Shown: one piece after another, positions 1 to 11,613 of the stretch
How positions within the stretch are numbered: position 1 is the first letter of the stretch
Layout: every line of letters begins with the position of its first letter
DNA from: Ciona intestinalis
Lineage: Eukaryota > Chordata > Ascidiacea > Phlebobranchia > Cionidae
DNA length: 64,000 nucleotides
Assembly: GCF_000224145.3 (NCBI RefSeq)
Contig: NC_020174.2
Span: 3,973,026-4,037,025, forward strand
Direction of reading: 5' to 3'
Program-made: the position numbers and the translations under genes
The notes under the pieces: generated by a model
The model's database searches: none
What the model was told of the DNA's origin: nothing
What the model saw: the letters and a program-made list of their open reading frames with translations, nothing else

Positions 1-3000
1 GTATGCAGTGATTCCCTCTGTGAATCTGATCTAAGGATAAATGGCATAATCACAGGAGCTAAAAAATCAAAACAAAAAGTTGCTCAATTGCCCATGGAAA
101 ATAATCGGCAAGGGGAAACAGTCTTGGCTCTGAGGCCAAACCAAGTGTTGGAGCTTGATGTGACAGTTTGGAATTTCAATGACACCGCATATGATGTTTC
201 TGTTGCTGTGAATTTCAGTACACAACTTTATTTGTTCCAGCTTGCTACACAAGAGGTGTGTGAACTTTACTTATTTTAAAATTAATGGATTTTAAGATTT
301 GCTGCTTGTAATATAGAAAACATATAGCTTTCTATTTTTTAAAAAAATATTTATTTTTAAATTAAACTATTTATTAAACAGCCAGCAAACTGCATGAGAA
401 TAGCAACTACGGACCCTAAAAACCTGAATAAGATTTATTCACCACGTCCTGCAGATGAGGGTGCAACACACCACACCTTAATGTTATCTCATCGAGATCC
501 ATACATGATGGATGGCGGCAGCTGCAATTTTAAGTTACTGGTACAAAAAATTATCTTATTTTAAATATTGTTCACATGTCTTATATATCAGAACACCTTT
601 ATAAACCTTTGAATTGTAATATTCTGTAAGTGATCCTAGGCATGTACTCTAAAATTAAAAACACAAAAATATATCTATTTTCCATGGCACAGTGGTCAGC
701 ACGCTTGCCTCTAACCTAGATGTGACAGGCCACTGCTACCACTGTGGGCATATTTGTCCTTAGAGAAAAGGACAATTACTTCTACCCATTGGTTACTGAA
801 TTGTCAGCTATACATTAATAAAATGGTCAAATCTTACAAACAATAGATCCTGGGTAGACCTAGGTGTTTGAAATGGAACACCATGTAATCACGACTGTCA
901 TTGCCCTGCTACATGAGAGAAAAACTTGCTAAACTTATTCATTTATTGTACAAACTAACCTTTTCTTCCAGTTTGCAGTGAAAGAAAACTTCACTGGGGG
1001 GCTTTTAAACTTTACAATTCAATCAGCGTCCTCAAGTGAAGAAACCAACCCAGTAGATAATGAAGTTGATTTGGATGTGATGGTCAAATATATTGCCGAT
1101 CTAGCAATTCAAGTGTAAGTATGCGGAAGAAAAAATAACGGGTCAAATGTTACAAAAAAACAGTGGGTTAAAAAATTGTGTGAAAAAACTGTTAATCTGA
1201 TATGTTGGTCCATGTAGTAAAAAGTCCAGGAACGTGTCAAATATTTAAAATAATATTGTAAAAGCATATGGGTTGTGTATTAATAAGAGATCTGCAGTTA
1301 GACCACATTATAATAACATAAAGGTATTTTTACCATATTATTTAACAGAGATGAAAATAATCATGTCACATTTAATGGGTCGGAGAAACAGTCAATTCTA
1401 ACTTTTGACGACATTGGTCCAGCAGTTGTACATACCTACAAGTTTGTTAACTTGGGGCCTTCTCATATTCCAAGAACAGATGTTTCGGTAAGTAGATAAT
1501 TCAGTGCTGTGGCAGTAACAAAGAAGTAACTTTCATTTATTGAACTTATAAGACCATATACACCATATACAAATTTTCAAAGCTTATATTTACAGGTACA
1601 GTGGCCAACAGAAACACCAAGTCAACATGATGTTCTGTATTTGACGAATGTTTCCTGCATTCCATATGAAGCATGTGTAGTAAGTTGTGACTGCAGGAGC
1701 ACATATGAATATCTAATGCAACACAATACAGTTATATAGAAAACTGACATAAGTCGTAATTAAAATAACATGTAGCATATGGTACAGGAAAAGTAGTGAC
1801 AGGCATATAGAAGCTGTTCTATTAAAATATATTGACTTTTTATCTAAATAAAGTGTACCTTTTATTCTAGTGTATGGACTTGGATATCTTAGTCAACCCA
1901 GCCCAAATCAACACGACAGAACAAATCGGAACTTCAGTGAATCGTGGAGCAACTGATGTACCAAGGTTTGGAAAGAGAATTGGTGAGCCCAAGGAAGACT
2001 CACTTTCTTCTATTGAGTTTTACGCAACAGAGATTGATTGTACAGCAACTGGTAAGTGAAAAGTTAATTGTAGTTATAATTAAATAAATGTACCGTTATC
2101 TATCCTCCGTGGCTGGAAAGCGACAGTCGTTATAACATGAGTGTCCATAATGGTAGGAGTAACGAGCCTTGAACCTAGAACCTCTGGTTAGACGCAGGCA
2201 TGCTAACTAATTGTGTCGGACCAATTTAGTTTACGGCCACGGCGCTGGACCAATTTAATTTTAACAACTTAATGTGAGTTCACTATATGTTGGGTTCAAC
2301 AGCCACGCTTTTGAGCTGACGCTCATTTCCACTAACTTATATTCGAAGCGTGGTTTGTCATCATTTCTCTGTTGATTTCCTTCTCTTCATTGTTTCAATA
2401 CTTTGATCTTCCTTATTGTTTTTGATAAGATAAATAAAAATTTAAGGTATGATGCATGAATTTATATAAAAATTTGTTACTTTTCAATATCACTTTATGT
2501 ACACGCATTACAGCAGCAAAATAGCGTTACCTTACAGTTACTAAAATCACTGGAGTATAAGAGTACTAAAAAGGTACATTTTAGGTTTTGTATGCGAAGT
2601 TCTTCAGTGTCAGTTAGAAGATATGAAACCGTTAACTTCAGTGGAAATTTCTCTCCATTTCAGACTTTGGAAATCCACTTTCAGCCAGGTAATTCTGTGA
2701 GGTAGAACTCAACATGATTTTTAATGATAACGTTATCAAACAGGCACTCATCTGGAAAGCTGAAATTTCATCGAATGCAAATGTTTCCACTGCTTCTTCA
2801 TTCAACATTGTAGCATCATCAGGGCACCAAAACAAACTTAGCAAAAAGGTAAATTAAATGTAACCAAAACTCAGTGTAAATGAATGAAAGTCATTGCACT
2901 TATTTATTACTGAGTGGCAGGTAACATGGGTTTATGTTCTTATTGCCTGTTAAAAGTGACCACATATGAAATTGTGGTCATTATTTTTTTTCTGTAAGTT

Positions 3001-3665
3001 TGACAACTTGGACAACCCATAAACCACTGGGTTTAAGCAATTAACATTAAGTAGCTTGTCCGAGGATACATATGACAAAACAATACATCTTAATTTAATT
3101 AAAACGTTATCGTTAATTTGGTTTTATCCTAAAAATTACAATCCAGATCACTACACGTGCATTCAATGCCAATTTCACTTCATTTGACACCGAAAGTTCA
3201 GGTTTCCACACACCATGGTGGGTTTATGTTGCTGCAATCTGTGCTGGAGTCGCATTACTGCTATTAACTGTGCTTGCACTAAGCAGGGTAAGTTTAAATA
3301 AATATTATATTACAACTTAATACAGAAAAAAAAACTTTTAATGTATTAGTCTTTTCCTAATGCTGCACTTTTAAAACTACTTTTTTACCAAGTGCTTAAA
3401 GTAAAACAGGTTCAACACTTTGCTGTAGCACATTATACTATATAAATATTCTTACTGTATTACCAAAACAACTTTCTACCTTTAGCTTGGATTCTTCAAG
3501 AGCAAATACAAGCAGCACTTAGAAGAAGAAAGGGAATGGCAGTATAGCTACAGACATAATATGGTAGAACATTATAAAGTATATGATGGATCACCAGCAA
3601 CAGATGAGGAAAAACAAAAGCTGTCTACCTTCCAGCAAAAATTGCCACAATCTCCCACTTTATAG
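1..3665 (+). CDS. Integrin alpha subunit, C-terminal half (5' end outside window)
   Basis: Integrin alpha chains pair with beta chains as type I membrane receptors for extracellular matrix. I read ten exons in one continuous frame: 1-255, 382-540, 972-1114, 1349-1487, 1596-1676, 1871-2051, 2585-2688, 2744-2848, 3147-3287, 3486-3665, with GT-AG borders and matching phases. They cover the extracellular leg (Cys pairs such as CSDSLC, and VEISLHFRLW before the membrane), one transmembrane helix (PWWVYVAAICAGVALLLL) and a ~60-residue cytoplasmic tail. The tail opens with LGFFKSK, the integrin alpha GFFKR motif with Ser in place of Arg. The propeller and most of the thigh lie before the window, so the subtype is not assigned. 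The exon starting at 382 contains the proline-rich stretch typical of the calf region. Family assignment is firm; the first codons at the left edge may be mid-exon. Confidence 0.9.
682..946 (+). repeat. tRNA-derived SINE, near full length
   Basis: Opens ccatggcacagtggtcagc, followed by a B-box region; the body has tgtgggcatatttgtcctta and the end has aacaccatgtaatcacgactgtc and attcattta. In an integrin intron. Confidence 0.75.
2081..2226 (-). repeat. SINE, internally deleted
   Basis: Reverse SINE tail (cctccgtggctggaaagcgacagtcgttataac) joined to the reverse head (gtaggagtaacgagccttgaacc). Integrin intron. Confidence 0.7.
2975..3080 (-). repeat. SINE body fragment
   Basis: Reverse of the lagging body: tttctgtaagtttgacaacttggacaacccat ... 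accactgggtttaagcaatt. Integrin intron. Confidence 0.6.
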
Positions 3666-4258
3666 GATGTTTTAACTTGATTTATTTTTTACTGCACAAA
3701 TGAACCATCTGTAAACAACTTCTATACGCTTTAATGTAAATTATCAGCCATAACAGCTGAAGCTTTTTTACAAGAATGGTTTGTTTTAGTTCTATATGAT
3801 AGATTACAGGATCAAAATAGGTATGTTTATAACTAGTAACAAACTACAAAAAGTTCGCTGTCTTTCACTGCACCTTACAGATTCTACATTTATAGCCAAC
3901 AGCATTAATTTTCTTGCCACCTTACAGTTCTAAAGTTTAAAATTGTTTATTTTGTTTTTAACCAATTATTAATTTAAAAGTTTCCTAGTCTCTGATTTTA
4001 AAGTTCATTACCGTACACTTAGACCTGTGTATTTTTAATAATTATCAAATTCATTTTTAAATCTTGTATGCGTGCCATTTTAGCGAAAAACTATAAATTG
4101 TAACGGCGATCGTACAGTATTCTGTGACAATTTTGTGTATTTTTTAGCATTCGTAAAATTACAAGTCGTTAAATATGTATACTAAGTGTGTTGGTACGCA
4201 AAACATCCAATGTTAGTATATGAATCAGCTAAAATCGGCAGTATGTAAAAGACTGGGT

Positions 4259-4264
4259 AATAAA
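4259..4264 (+). terminator. Poly(A) signal of the integrin alpha gene
   Basis: AATAAA lies about 595 bp after the integrin stop codon, on the plus strand. It is only 45 bp from the opposing SCAI poly(A) signal. Confidence 0.6.
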
Positions 4265-4309
4265 ATTGAAACAACAGAAAATCCTTAATCTCATGAAACG
4301 GTTGAAAGG

Positions 4310-4315
4310 TTTATT
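4310..4315 (-). terminator. Poly(A) signal of SCAI, touching its stop codon
   Basis: On the minus strand the SCAI stop TAG is followed directly by AATAAA, so the 3' UTR should be only a few tens of bases and should end within or beside the integrin 3' UTR. Confidence 0.6.
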
Positions 4316-7300
4316 CTATGCTGGGTTACAGTCAAGAAATAAACCCCTCACGCCCAAAACATCTGCCATGTCAATTATTGCTTTGTTCATTGCTGGGTTG
4401 CCAACAAAATCTTCTTCTGGCAACGCTGGATGGGACTTTGGGTAAAATCTGCTATCCTATAATGAAAGAAAATTGGAAAAAAATAATTGGAAAATTTTGT
4501 TTTACAGATTGAGGAATATCAATTTTATATTAATAGTAAGCAAAGTTAAACCAAAAACAGGGAACGGTATTAACAGAATTATGTTACATATATGAAGGCT
4601 TGCGGTTCAAAACTTCTTGATAAAAAATATTTTCACAAAATGATTTCATTTAGGTATGGATGACATTTTACATTGTTTAAAAAAAAATTTTTACGAAAAT
4701 TTTTTATGTTTTATCGCAAAAATAGAAAGCTTACCTTATATGCACGATGCAGACGTAATGTACAGTAGCAGAACGCAAAGCGAAGCAGAATTAATCGAAT
4801 AAACTCGTCGCCAAAAAATTGAAGAAAACTATGATCTGAACAAATAAAAAATGTAAACAATTAGCCAAAAAATTGAAAAAAAATAATATGTATGATTTAA
4901 ATCAAATAAAAACAATAAAAATTTTATTTTTAAACGGAAAATGAGAGACCTATTGTTCTTGAGCGCAGGTATGATCGCTGAGCTTCCTGTAATGCTTTTT
5001 CTACAACTTGGGAGCAAGTTTCATAAAGACGGTCGCTGGTTTGGTCAATCCCACATGTTAGCATAAACGCCATAAGAGGTGAGTATAGGAAACTTGTTAA
5101 AAGACGACCACGTGAAAAATGCTCTGAAGAAAGAATTAAGAATTTTTATAAAATGCAAACTTCACAAATAAAATATAAATATTTTAAAATAATGCAGTAC
5201 AAATTAAACTGAGCAAAAAATATCTTGCCAGCTTTGGTAAAGGTGTAGCTTACAAAAGAGAAGAGAGATAATAAACATTTGTAGAAAATATCTAGAAAAA
5301 TTGTTACAGGTGAAACTGTAAAAGTATTTTTAAATGCGAAGTTATGCTGTAATTTATTGGTGAGTTGTAAATGTCACCCAGCTTGACAGACTGAATAAGC
5401 AATGTTGTGAAATGACACACATACGCCCACAATGGTAGCAGTGACGAGCCTTGAACCCACTACCTCTGGGTTAGAAGCAGGCGCATTAACACTTTGCCAT
5501 GACACTGGAACAATTGCAATTTATATACAAATATTTGATTCAAAACCAAACCTTTCGTGGAATGTGGTAACTGATCAGGTGCCATTAGACAGACCACTGG
5601 TTGTCCAAACAAATTGGGTAGATTGGAAAATGCATTTGCATTATCACTGTCAACTATTATTAACATTGGCTTCCTTGTGAAGGGGTATAGATCCGCAGGG
5701 TGTATGCTGTATGTAATGGTTTAGTTTTATATAGAAACATGAGGTATTATGATATGGTACCAGTGCATGTTTTTTAATGTTGATTGTTTTCTTACTGATG
5801 TGTCATCTTCTTTTCGGTCGTTTGTGATTACTCCACCAAGCTCATATCCTCCTGTTTGATTTGGTGGATTTATAAGTATAGGTACATACTGGAAAATATT
5901 TTCACAATTCATATTACAGTAAAAAACGTACAAGGGGCATGCCACAAAAAAGACCCACAAAATTTTATTCTTAAGTATAATTTAGGTTTAAAAAAAATTG
6001 TTTAAAACAACCTCTTACCCCACCAACAAAAATTCGGCGCAATTTTTAATGTGAAAATAAAAAAAAGCTTTTAGAAAAGATTTTTTCATAAAAAAAGATT
6101 TTTTTATAAAAATCTTTATTGTAATACTATTAAAACAATATTGTACCATCTTCCGTGCATTCTGAGTTGTTGTTGTGGTTACGGTTACTTCCATGTGCTG
6201 ACAGGTAGAGCAGAAGTGCATTGGCTGGGGGAAGCTCCTGATGAAGTGGGGAAAAAATATTTAATGTTTAAAAAGAAAATTAGCAGTAAAAAAACATTTA
6301 AAAATTACTTCTTTAACAAAATGGTACAACAGAGTGTAATTCTATACCTGTATATACAAAAACGCAAATTTTTAAATTTCGAAATAGAATTAACTTAACT
6401 AAAGTCTTCTTTTAAAAAATGGGAATTAATTATTTGTTTGATTGACGACTTACTTTGACAGCTGTGGCAAGGAATGTGTAAAGTTGGAAAAATGTTGGTC
6501 GGTACAACAGGTACTTGTGTGGGTTATCACGCTTCATAAGGCGATCTGCACTTTCCTGGTGTAAAGACATTTATATATTTAGTTTTATTATAGAAATGAA
6601 TGAATAAATGTAACTAACTTTATCCTCGCGTGGCCGGAAAACGGAAGTCGTTATAACAGGGGTGTTAATACACCTCGTGCCGGCTTAAAAGTTACCATGT
6701 ATTACTTTGCGAGTAATTATTAAAATCTAGCGAATTAAAAAAAATGCGACATTTGTAGGCTAGTATTTTACTAGTGATGGCTTTAAAATGTCTGTTTTTT
6801 AAATAATTAAAAATAGTATGGTCCTGTGTCAACTGACAAGGTATCTTTATGGTACAATGACGTATGCCTAAGTAAACTGCTGCAGTTTTACAATTACCCA
6901 CAGATAGGCTTTTAAAATGCTATTTTGAAGCATCTGTGTTTAAAGATGCACTTCCACAACATTAAGTATGGAAGGCAAGGTGTCTTAGTGATCAATTTCA
7001 TCACACAAGTCTGCTATTTGATCATGATACCATGCATAATACATTGAGGGCAGATTAAGGAATCGGGGGTTTGTAAAATTTATCTAGCGGTATATATACG
7101 TCATAGTGACGTAATTTTAAATAGTAGATGGCGGGTTTTATTTACGAAATGCAATTTAAATTACGCATTGTTTTTACTGCCTACAATGATATGAAACTTG
7201 GAAATAAGCTTTTTGCTGATTGAAACAAATTTGGGTTAGACTTTTAAAACAATGATGTATAGAACTATGTTTTTTTTGTTTTTATTTGGTAATATTTTTT

Positions 7301-10300
7301 AATTTTGTTATAGAGTAAATAAGCTTACCTGGGATGGGTTAGCACGTTGGGATCTTTGCACAGGATCAGCTGTAACGCACGGTGATCTTTCCAATACCTA
7401 TTACAAAAGGAAAAAAATCCTTTAACAGTTTAAGTTGTATATAGAAAAATAAGAAAAAAATTGTGGTTTAAGTTGTAGTTGGTAGTAAAATTTTGTATTA
7501 AACCTAAAACTAAACATACCAAAAGCGCTAAACAAGGTAGAGGGATTGGCATATAGATTTTCCTGTGTGGTGGAAAAAGTGTGTTGGTTTTTTTATAAAT
7601 TCTATTTTAAATGAGTAATTTACGCCAGATTGTTTTGCACATTCAGGGGTATTTTAAGGACAAATACGCCAATCAATATCAGTGAGCATCAAACTAGTAT
7701 TTTTAGTGGGTTTTACCTGCACCATGCGAAACATATCAACTGTTAGCTCAGAGAACTTCATTTGAGATGGAGAGTTGCCTACTATGATGGCGTCACCCAG
7801 TGAAACACGGGTTTGAACACCTGGAAAGGATGCTTACATAAAGAAGGAAAGATGAAGTCAACTTGCTTCATCCTAAAGTGACCAGAAATGGACTATTATT
7901 ATACCACAGGTGTTTTGTTTCACACACCTCGTGTCAGCTTATGAGTTACCATGTATGTAACTTTGTGGGTAATTGCTTTTTTGTTTTTTTCTGTATGGCT
8001 GACAATTTATACAACCCATTAGTGACCACTGAATGGAAGAAAATGCCCTTAAGTATTTTACCACATTTGGTGACAATGTTAGTAGCAACAAGCCTTGAAC
8101 CAATGTGGGTTAAAGGCATGTGTGCTAACCAAACCAACTGTGCTAGGGTGCCGAGATAGTAATATCTTGGATTGTATTCTTTTAGTTTTACCTTTTTCAA
8201 GTGCTGGTAAACTGGATGAACTCATGCGTAAAGTGACGTCACAGCGCTGGAAAGTGTCCGCGTTAAGAATCTGAACTGGTTCGGACTGGAAAAAATAAAA
8301 ATCAATTTACCTCTACCCTCACATAGTCTGGTGTATAAATTTATTCAAAACACTTACATCTAAAAACTCTTTTATCTCAAGAACCACCTGGTCCCATTCT
8401 GTTTCTTCGGTTTCTTTTAAAATTCGTTTGTTTTCTTGAACTTGTTTCGAAAAATCCTGAACAAGTGAATAGTTAGATTAAAAACGATATTATTTAATTA
8501 ACCAATACAGTTTAAACTTTACATTTTTTACATTAAAATTGTGAGCTTCGGACAGGTGCATTTTTGTGAATAAAAATAATTTTTTAGACTTTAAAATTTG
8601 TGCTGTAGGAAAATTGCAAGTTTTCAACTTTTGAGGGGTTAACGCACTTACATCATAAATTTAAAAATTTCATTTTTTTAAATTATGAATACCGTTGACT
8701 TATGAAAGAATCTCCTGATTTCTACATTTTGTGCGTTTGGTGGTCGTGAATTCCATTAATAAAAGCGGAAAATTAAAAAAATGGCGCACACGCACACATT
8801 GTACTCTAGTGTATGGAGCAGCAAATCACAGCAAGCTCTTTCTACAAATTACTTTTCTTTCATTATTCCCAAGACATGAGGTTACATTAATAATTCATAA
8901 AAACAACACCTCACCGATACCAAGTCATGTACATCTTGTTTATAATTGAGCAAAAGACAAACAACAATAAATCTTGCGTAGTAACGATGTTTTTTCAACA
9001 AAAGGTCGGAACTGCAAAATTTATATGAAAAAATTAATAAAGAAAATTTTTTAATGGTACAATTTTTTTGATGGTTCTTTTGTTTTCAAACAATTAAGTG
9101 GTTAGGGCTTGCTTTTATGTAAATTATTCTACATTCAATTTATCCACAGTAAAACTTTAACAAGGTATGAGATAACTAAATACAAAATGAGATAGAATTG
9201 CGAGACAGATAGAAAATGGAAATACTCGTGTTATTTATTCTTCTGGCCGAGTGACTAGACTGAGCCAAACTATAGTGCATTTGCATGCTAGACAGAAGGC
9301 CAGACCAGCTATGACAGGATTTGCATTAAAAATTTATGCGGTTCAAGTCTAAAATCCAATAAAAATATTATCCTACTTTTGACATTTCTGTGAACTCTTA
9401 ATGGTTTGGCAGATCCAGGCAGAAACGAAGAAAAAAAAATTTAAAAAAATAAAATTTGTGTTTTAGCAAAGTAAGCAAACTAGCAATGTATTTTATATCT
9501 AAACACATTTACAGCGTTGTTGTGATGTCTAACTCACCTGTCTTCCTTGCTGACGTTCTTGTAATAATTCCTCGATCGAATGGCTGAATAGAATTGATAT
9601 GCTTCATTTAAGTAATTTGTTTCACTTGTCCTTAAACTTTAAACAAATTTTGAAATGTGGGTATTAGAAAATCAACTGCAAATTTTATGTCATCAAAATG
9701 CATAAAGCTTAACAAAACTAAAAACAAAATGTATTTTTAACTTAAATTTCAAAATACTCAAAAACTGCATTTTTAGCAAATTGGTGATTTTTTAAGTCCT
9801 AATTACATTTGTTTCGAAAAATCATCTGGGAAATTAACAGTTCACCAGCAATTAGATGTCTGTGTAAAAATAAGAGCAGTTGTAATTTCCAAACATTAAT
9901 TACAACTGCACCAAGCCAGCTACCCTTTTTAATTAAATATTTAATAATTCACAAAGGTATATTTAACCTTTTAATATAACTACAAAATAAAATTACAAAA
10001 CATTGGTTACTACTTCTAGCCAAACACAGTTTATTACTCTAGCATATCTGTCAATACGTGAGGAAATTGATTTTTATTAAAAATTCCGTTCCTTGAGAGG
10101 GGACTGGCAATCGATAAGCATAAATAATGCAACGACACTTTAAACTTATAATGCTATTAGAAAGAGCTACTTTTCGGGACAAAGATAATGTAAGAAAATT
10201 ACAATGTAAGTGAATTTCTAATAAACACTTACTAGTAATGGTAGTACAGTTGGCCAATTTTGGAAGCGATTTCCCCGATTTGCCATCGCTTTAAATTGTA

Positions 10301-11130
10301 ATCACGATCTAGAATTAATCTAATGGAAAACATGCAGTTAGAGATGAAAATGTAAACTGCAAATGTGGTATCTGTAGATGATCTATTTTAGTTTTTTTTT
10401 TACGTTTTTCTGAAGTAATTCCTTTATTAGGAGGACAAACTGTATAAATAAGAAGTGAGCAGACATAAAACATAACTTTTTATTAGAAGACTTCTTAACT
10501 ACTTTCAATATTAACAGTATTGTTCAAATAGTAAATACAAAGAAAAGAATTGGGAAACATAAGGTAAAACAATACAGCAGTAACAAACATATATGACGTA
10601 CGTACGACATTGGCATGTAATAGTAAAGTCAATCCACCATGTATTATGTACAATGTGTGGCAATCTATTTTTAAGTCAAATACATATAAAATTGTCAACT
10701 GAATTTAATAACGCACCTGTTTTCTTGTTGAAACTTCCACAGCTTAGTGTATGTTTCAAACGTCCGTGCAAAATATGGCTGCCACTGTCGTTGGCCATAC
10801 TGGGGTAAATCCCTTTAAAAACAAGATATATAAATAACTAACAATAATTTTTGGATAAAATATAATGAGGTATACCAAATATGATGGCTAGACATGACAG
10901 TAAGGTATTTTCACTTACCGCAGTCCATTAAACAGTTGTTTGGAACATTCCAATAGTTCACAGAACTCTTGAACCACTTTACGGTTGTCCACCAACGTCG
11001 TTTGACCTTCCTGCATTCTCCGGTGGTCTTTGGGATCCAGAACAAGTGAGCAACCTAACAAACCAAGCACGCGATTGAACTGTTTTACTGTTGTTGTGTA
11101 TTTGCATTTAAAATACGCGCATGTTTTCAT
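4316..11130 (-). CDS. SCAI: SCAI (suppressor of cancer cell invasion) orthologue
   Basis: SCAI is a nuclear cofactor that represses MRTF-A/SRF transcription and also acts in double-strand-break repair (family knowledge). Sixteen minus-strand exons: 10919-11130, 10717-10812, 10233-10319, 9538-9636, 8921-9011, 8358-8456, 8192-8285, 7717-7820, 7329-7397, 6454-6555, 6147-6237, 5761-5888, 5552-5706, 4950-5123, 4735-4835, 4316-4456. Family-diagnostic stretches are SKQLFNGLRDLPQYGQRQWQ, RYYARFIVVCLLLN, NPHKYLLYRPTF, NLFGQPVVCLM and FLQFFGDEF. The 6147-6237 to 5761-5888 junction does not keep phase, so a small exon is probably missing from my model. The start is uncertain: the first ATG is at 11130, but an AG site at 11055 followed by ATG at 11016 could also serve. 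The gene is convergent with the integrin gene. Confidence 0.9.
5398..5512 (-). repeat. SINE head fragment
   Basis: Reverse head: catacgcccacaatggtagcagtgacgagccttgaacc. SCAI intron. Confidence 0.7.
6596..6722 (-). repeat. SINE tail fragment
   Basis: Reverse tail: aatgaatgaataaatgtaac, tcctcgcgtggccggaaaacgg, cacctcgtgccggctta. SCAI intron. Confidence 0.7.
7905..8158 (-). repeat. SINE, most of the element
   Basis: Reverse copy with the whole body and head, in the intron between SCAI exons 7 and 8. Confidence 0.7.
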
Positions 11131-11154
11131 GCGAAGGCTTGGTTCTGTCGTCAC

Positions 11155-11613
11155 GACTCAAGAGCTCCCGTCAGTGGTTTAAAGAAAAGTTTAAGGTTTG
11201 CCACTAACGGACGCTATTGTTCTTTATCACAAAATAAATCGGTCCCAAACTCTGCGGGTGGCGCATATTTTAACATTAAAGAAGTAAAAACAGCAGCGAT
11301 CCGTTATTCAGGAGTCTGTGTAAATTGATTTTTTATTAACTATTGATTCGTTTAATGGGTGCATGTATTCCTTACACGTAAAACACTTAAATTTCCTAAA
11401 ACACATAAATCTCAAGACCGGCAAAATCACAAAAACAGGACTTAAAAACAAAATTAAACAACATAGCTCATCAATATAAAAGCCATACTGCATTTCTATC
11501 AAACAAAACCAACAAATGCTTAGCATCCTACACACACGGCAAAGTAGCAAGTAATTTCAAAATTGCACATCGATAGAACTAGTACAAAAATCGGAAGAAG
11601 TTTCACAGAGAAA
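11155..11613. other. Short spacer between MFSD9 and SCAI
   Basis: The 459 bp hold the MFSD9 3' UTR with an AATAAA at 11332-11337 (minus strand) and the SCAI 5' flank. Minus-strand ORFs here overlap the MFSD9 3' end in other frames and resemble no known protein. Confidence 0.5.
11332..11337 (-). terminator. Poly(A) signal of MFSD9
   Basis: AATAAA on the minus strand about 280 bp beyond the MFSD9 stop codon. Confidence 0.5.

Noticed and set aside
4318-4512. 64-codon plus-strand ORF
   Set aside because: Antisense to the last SCAI exon, which is strongly supported by homology.
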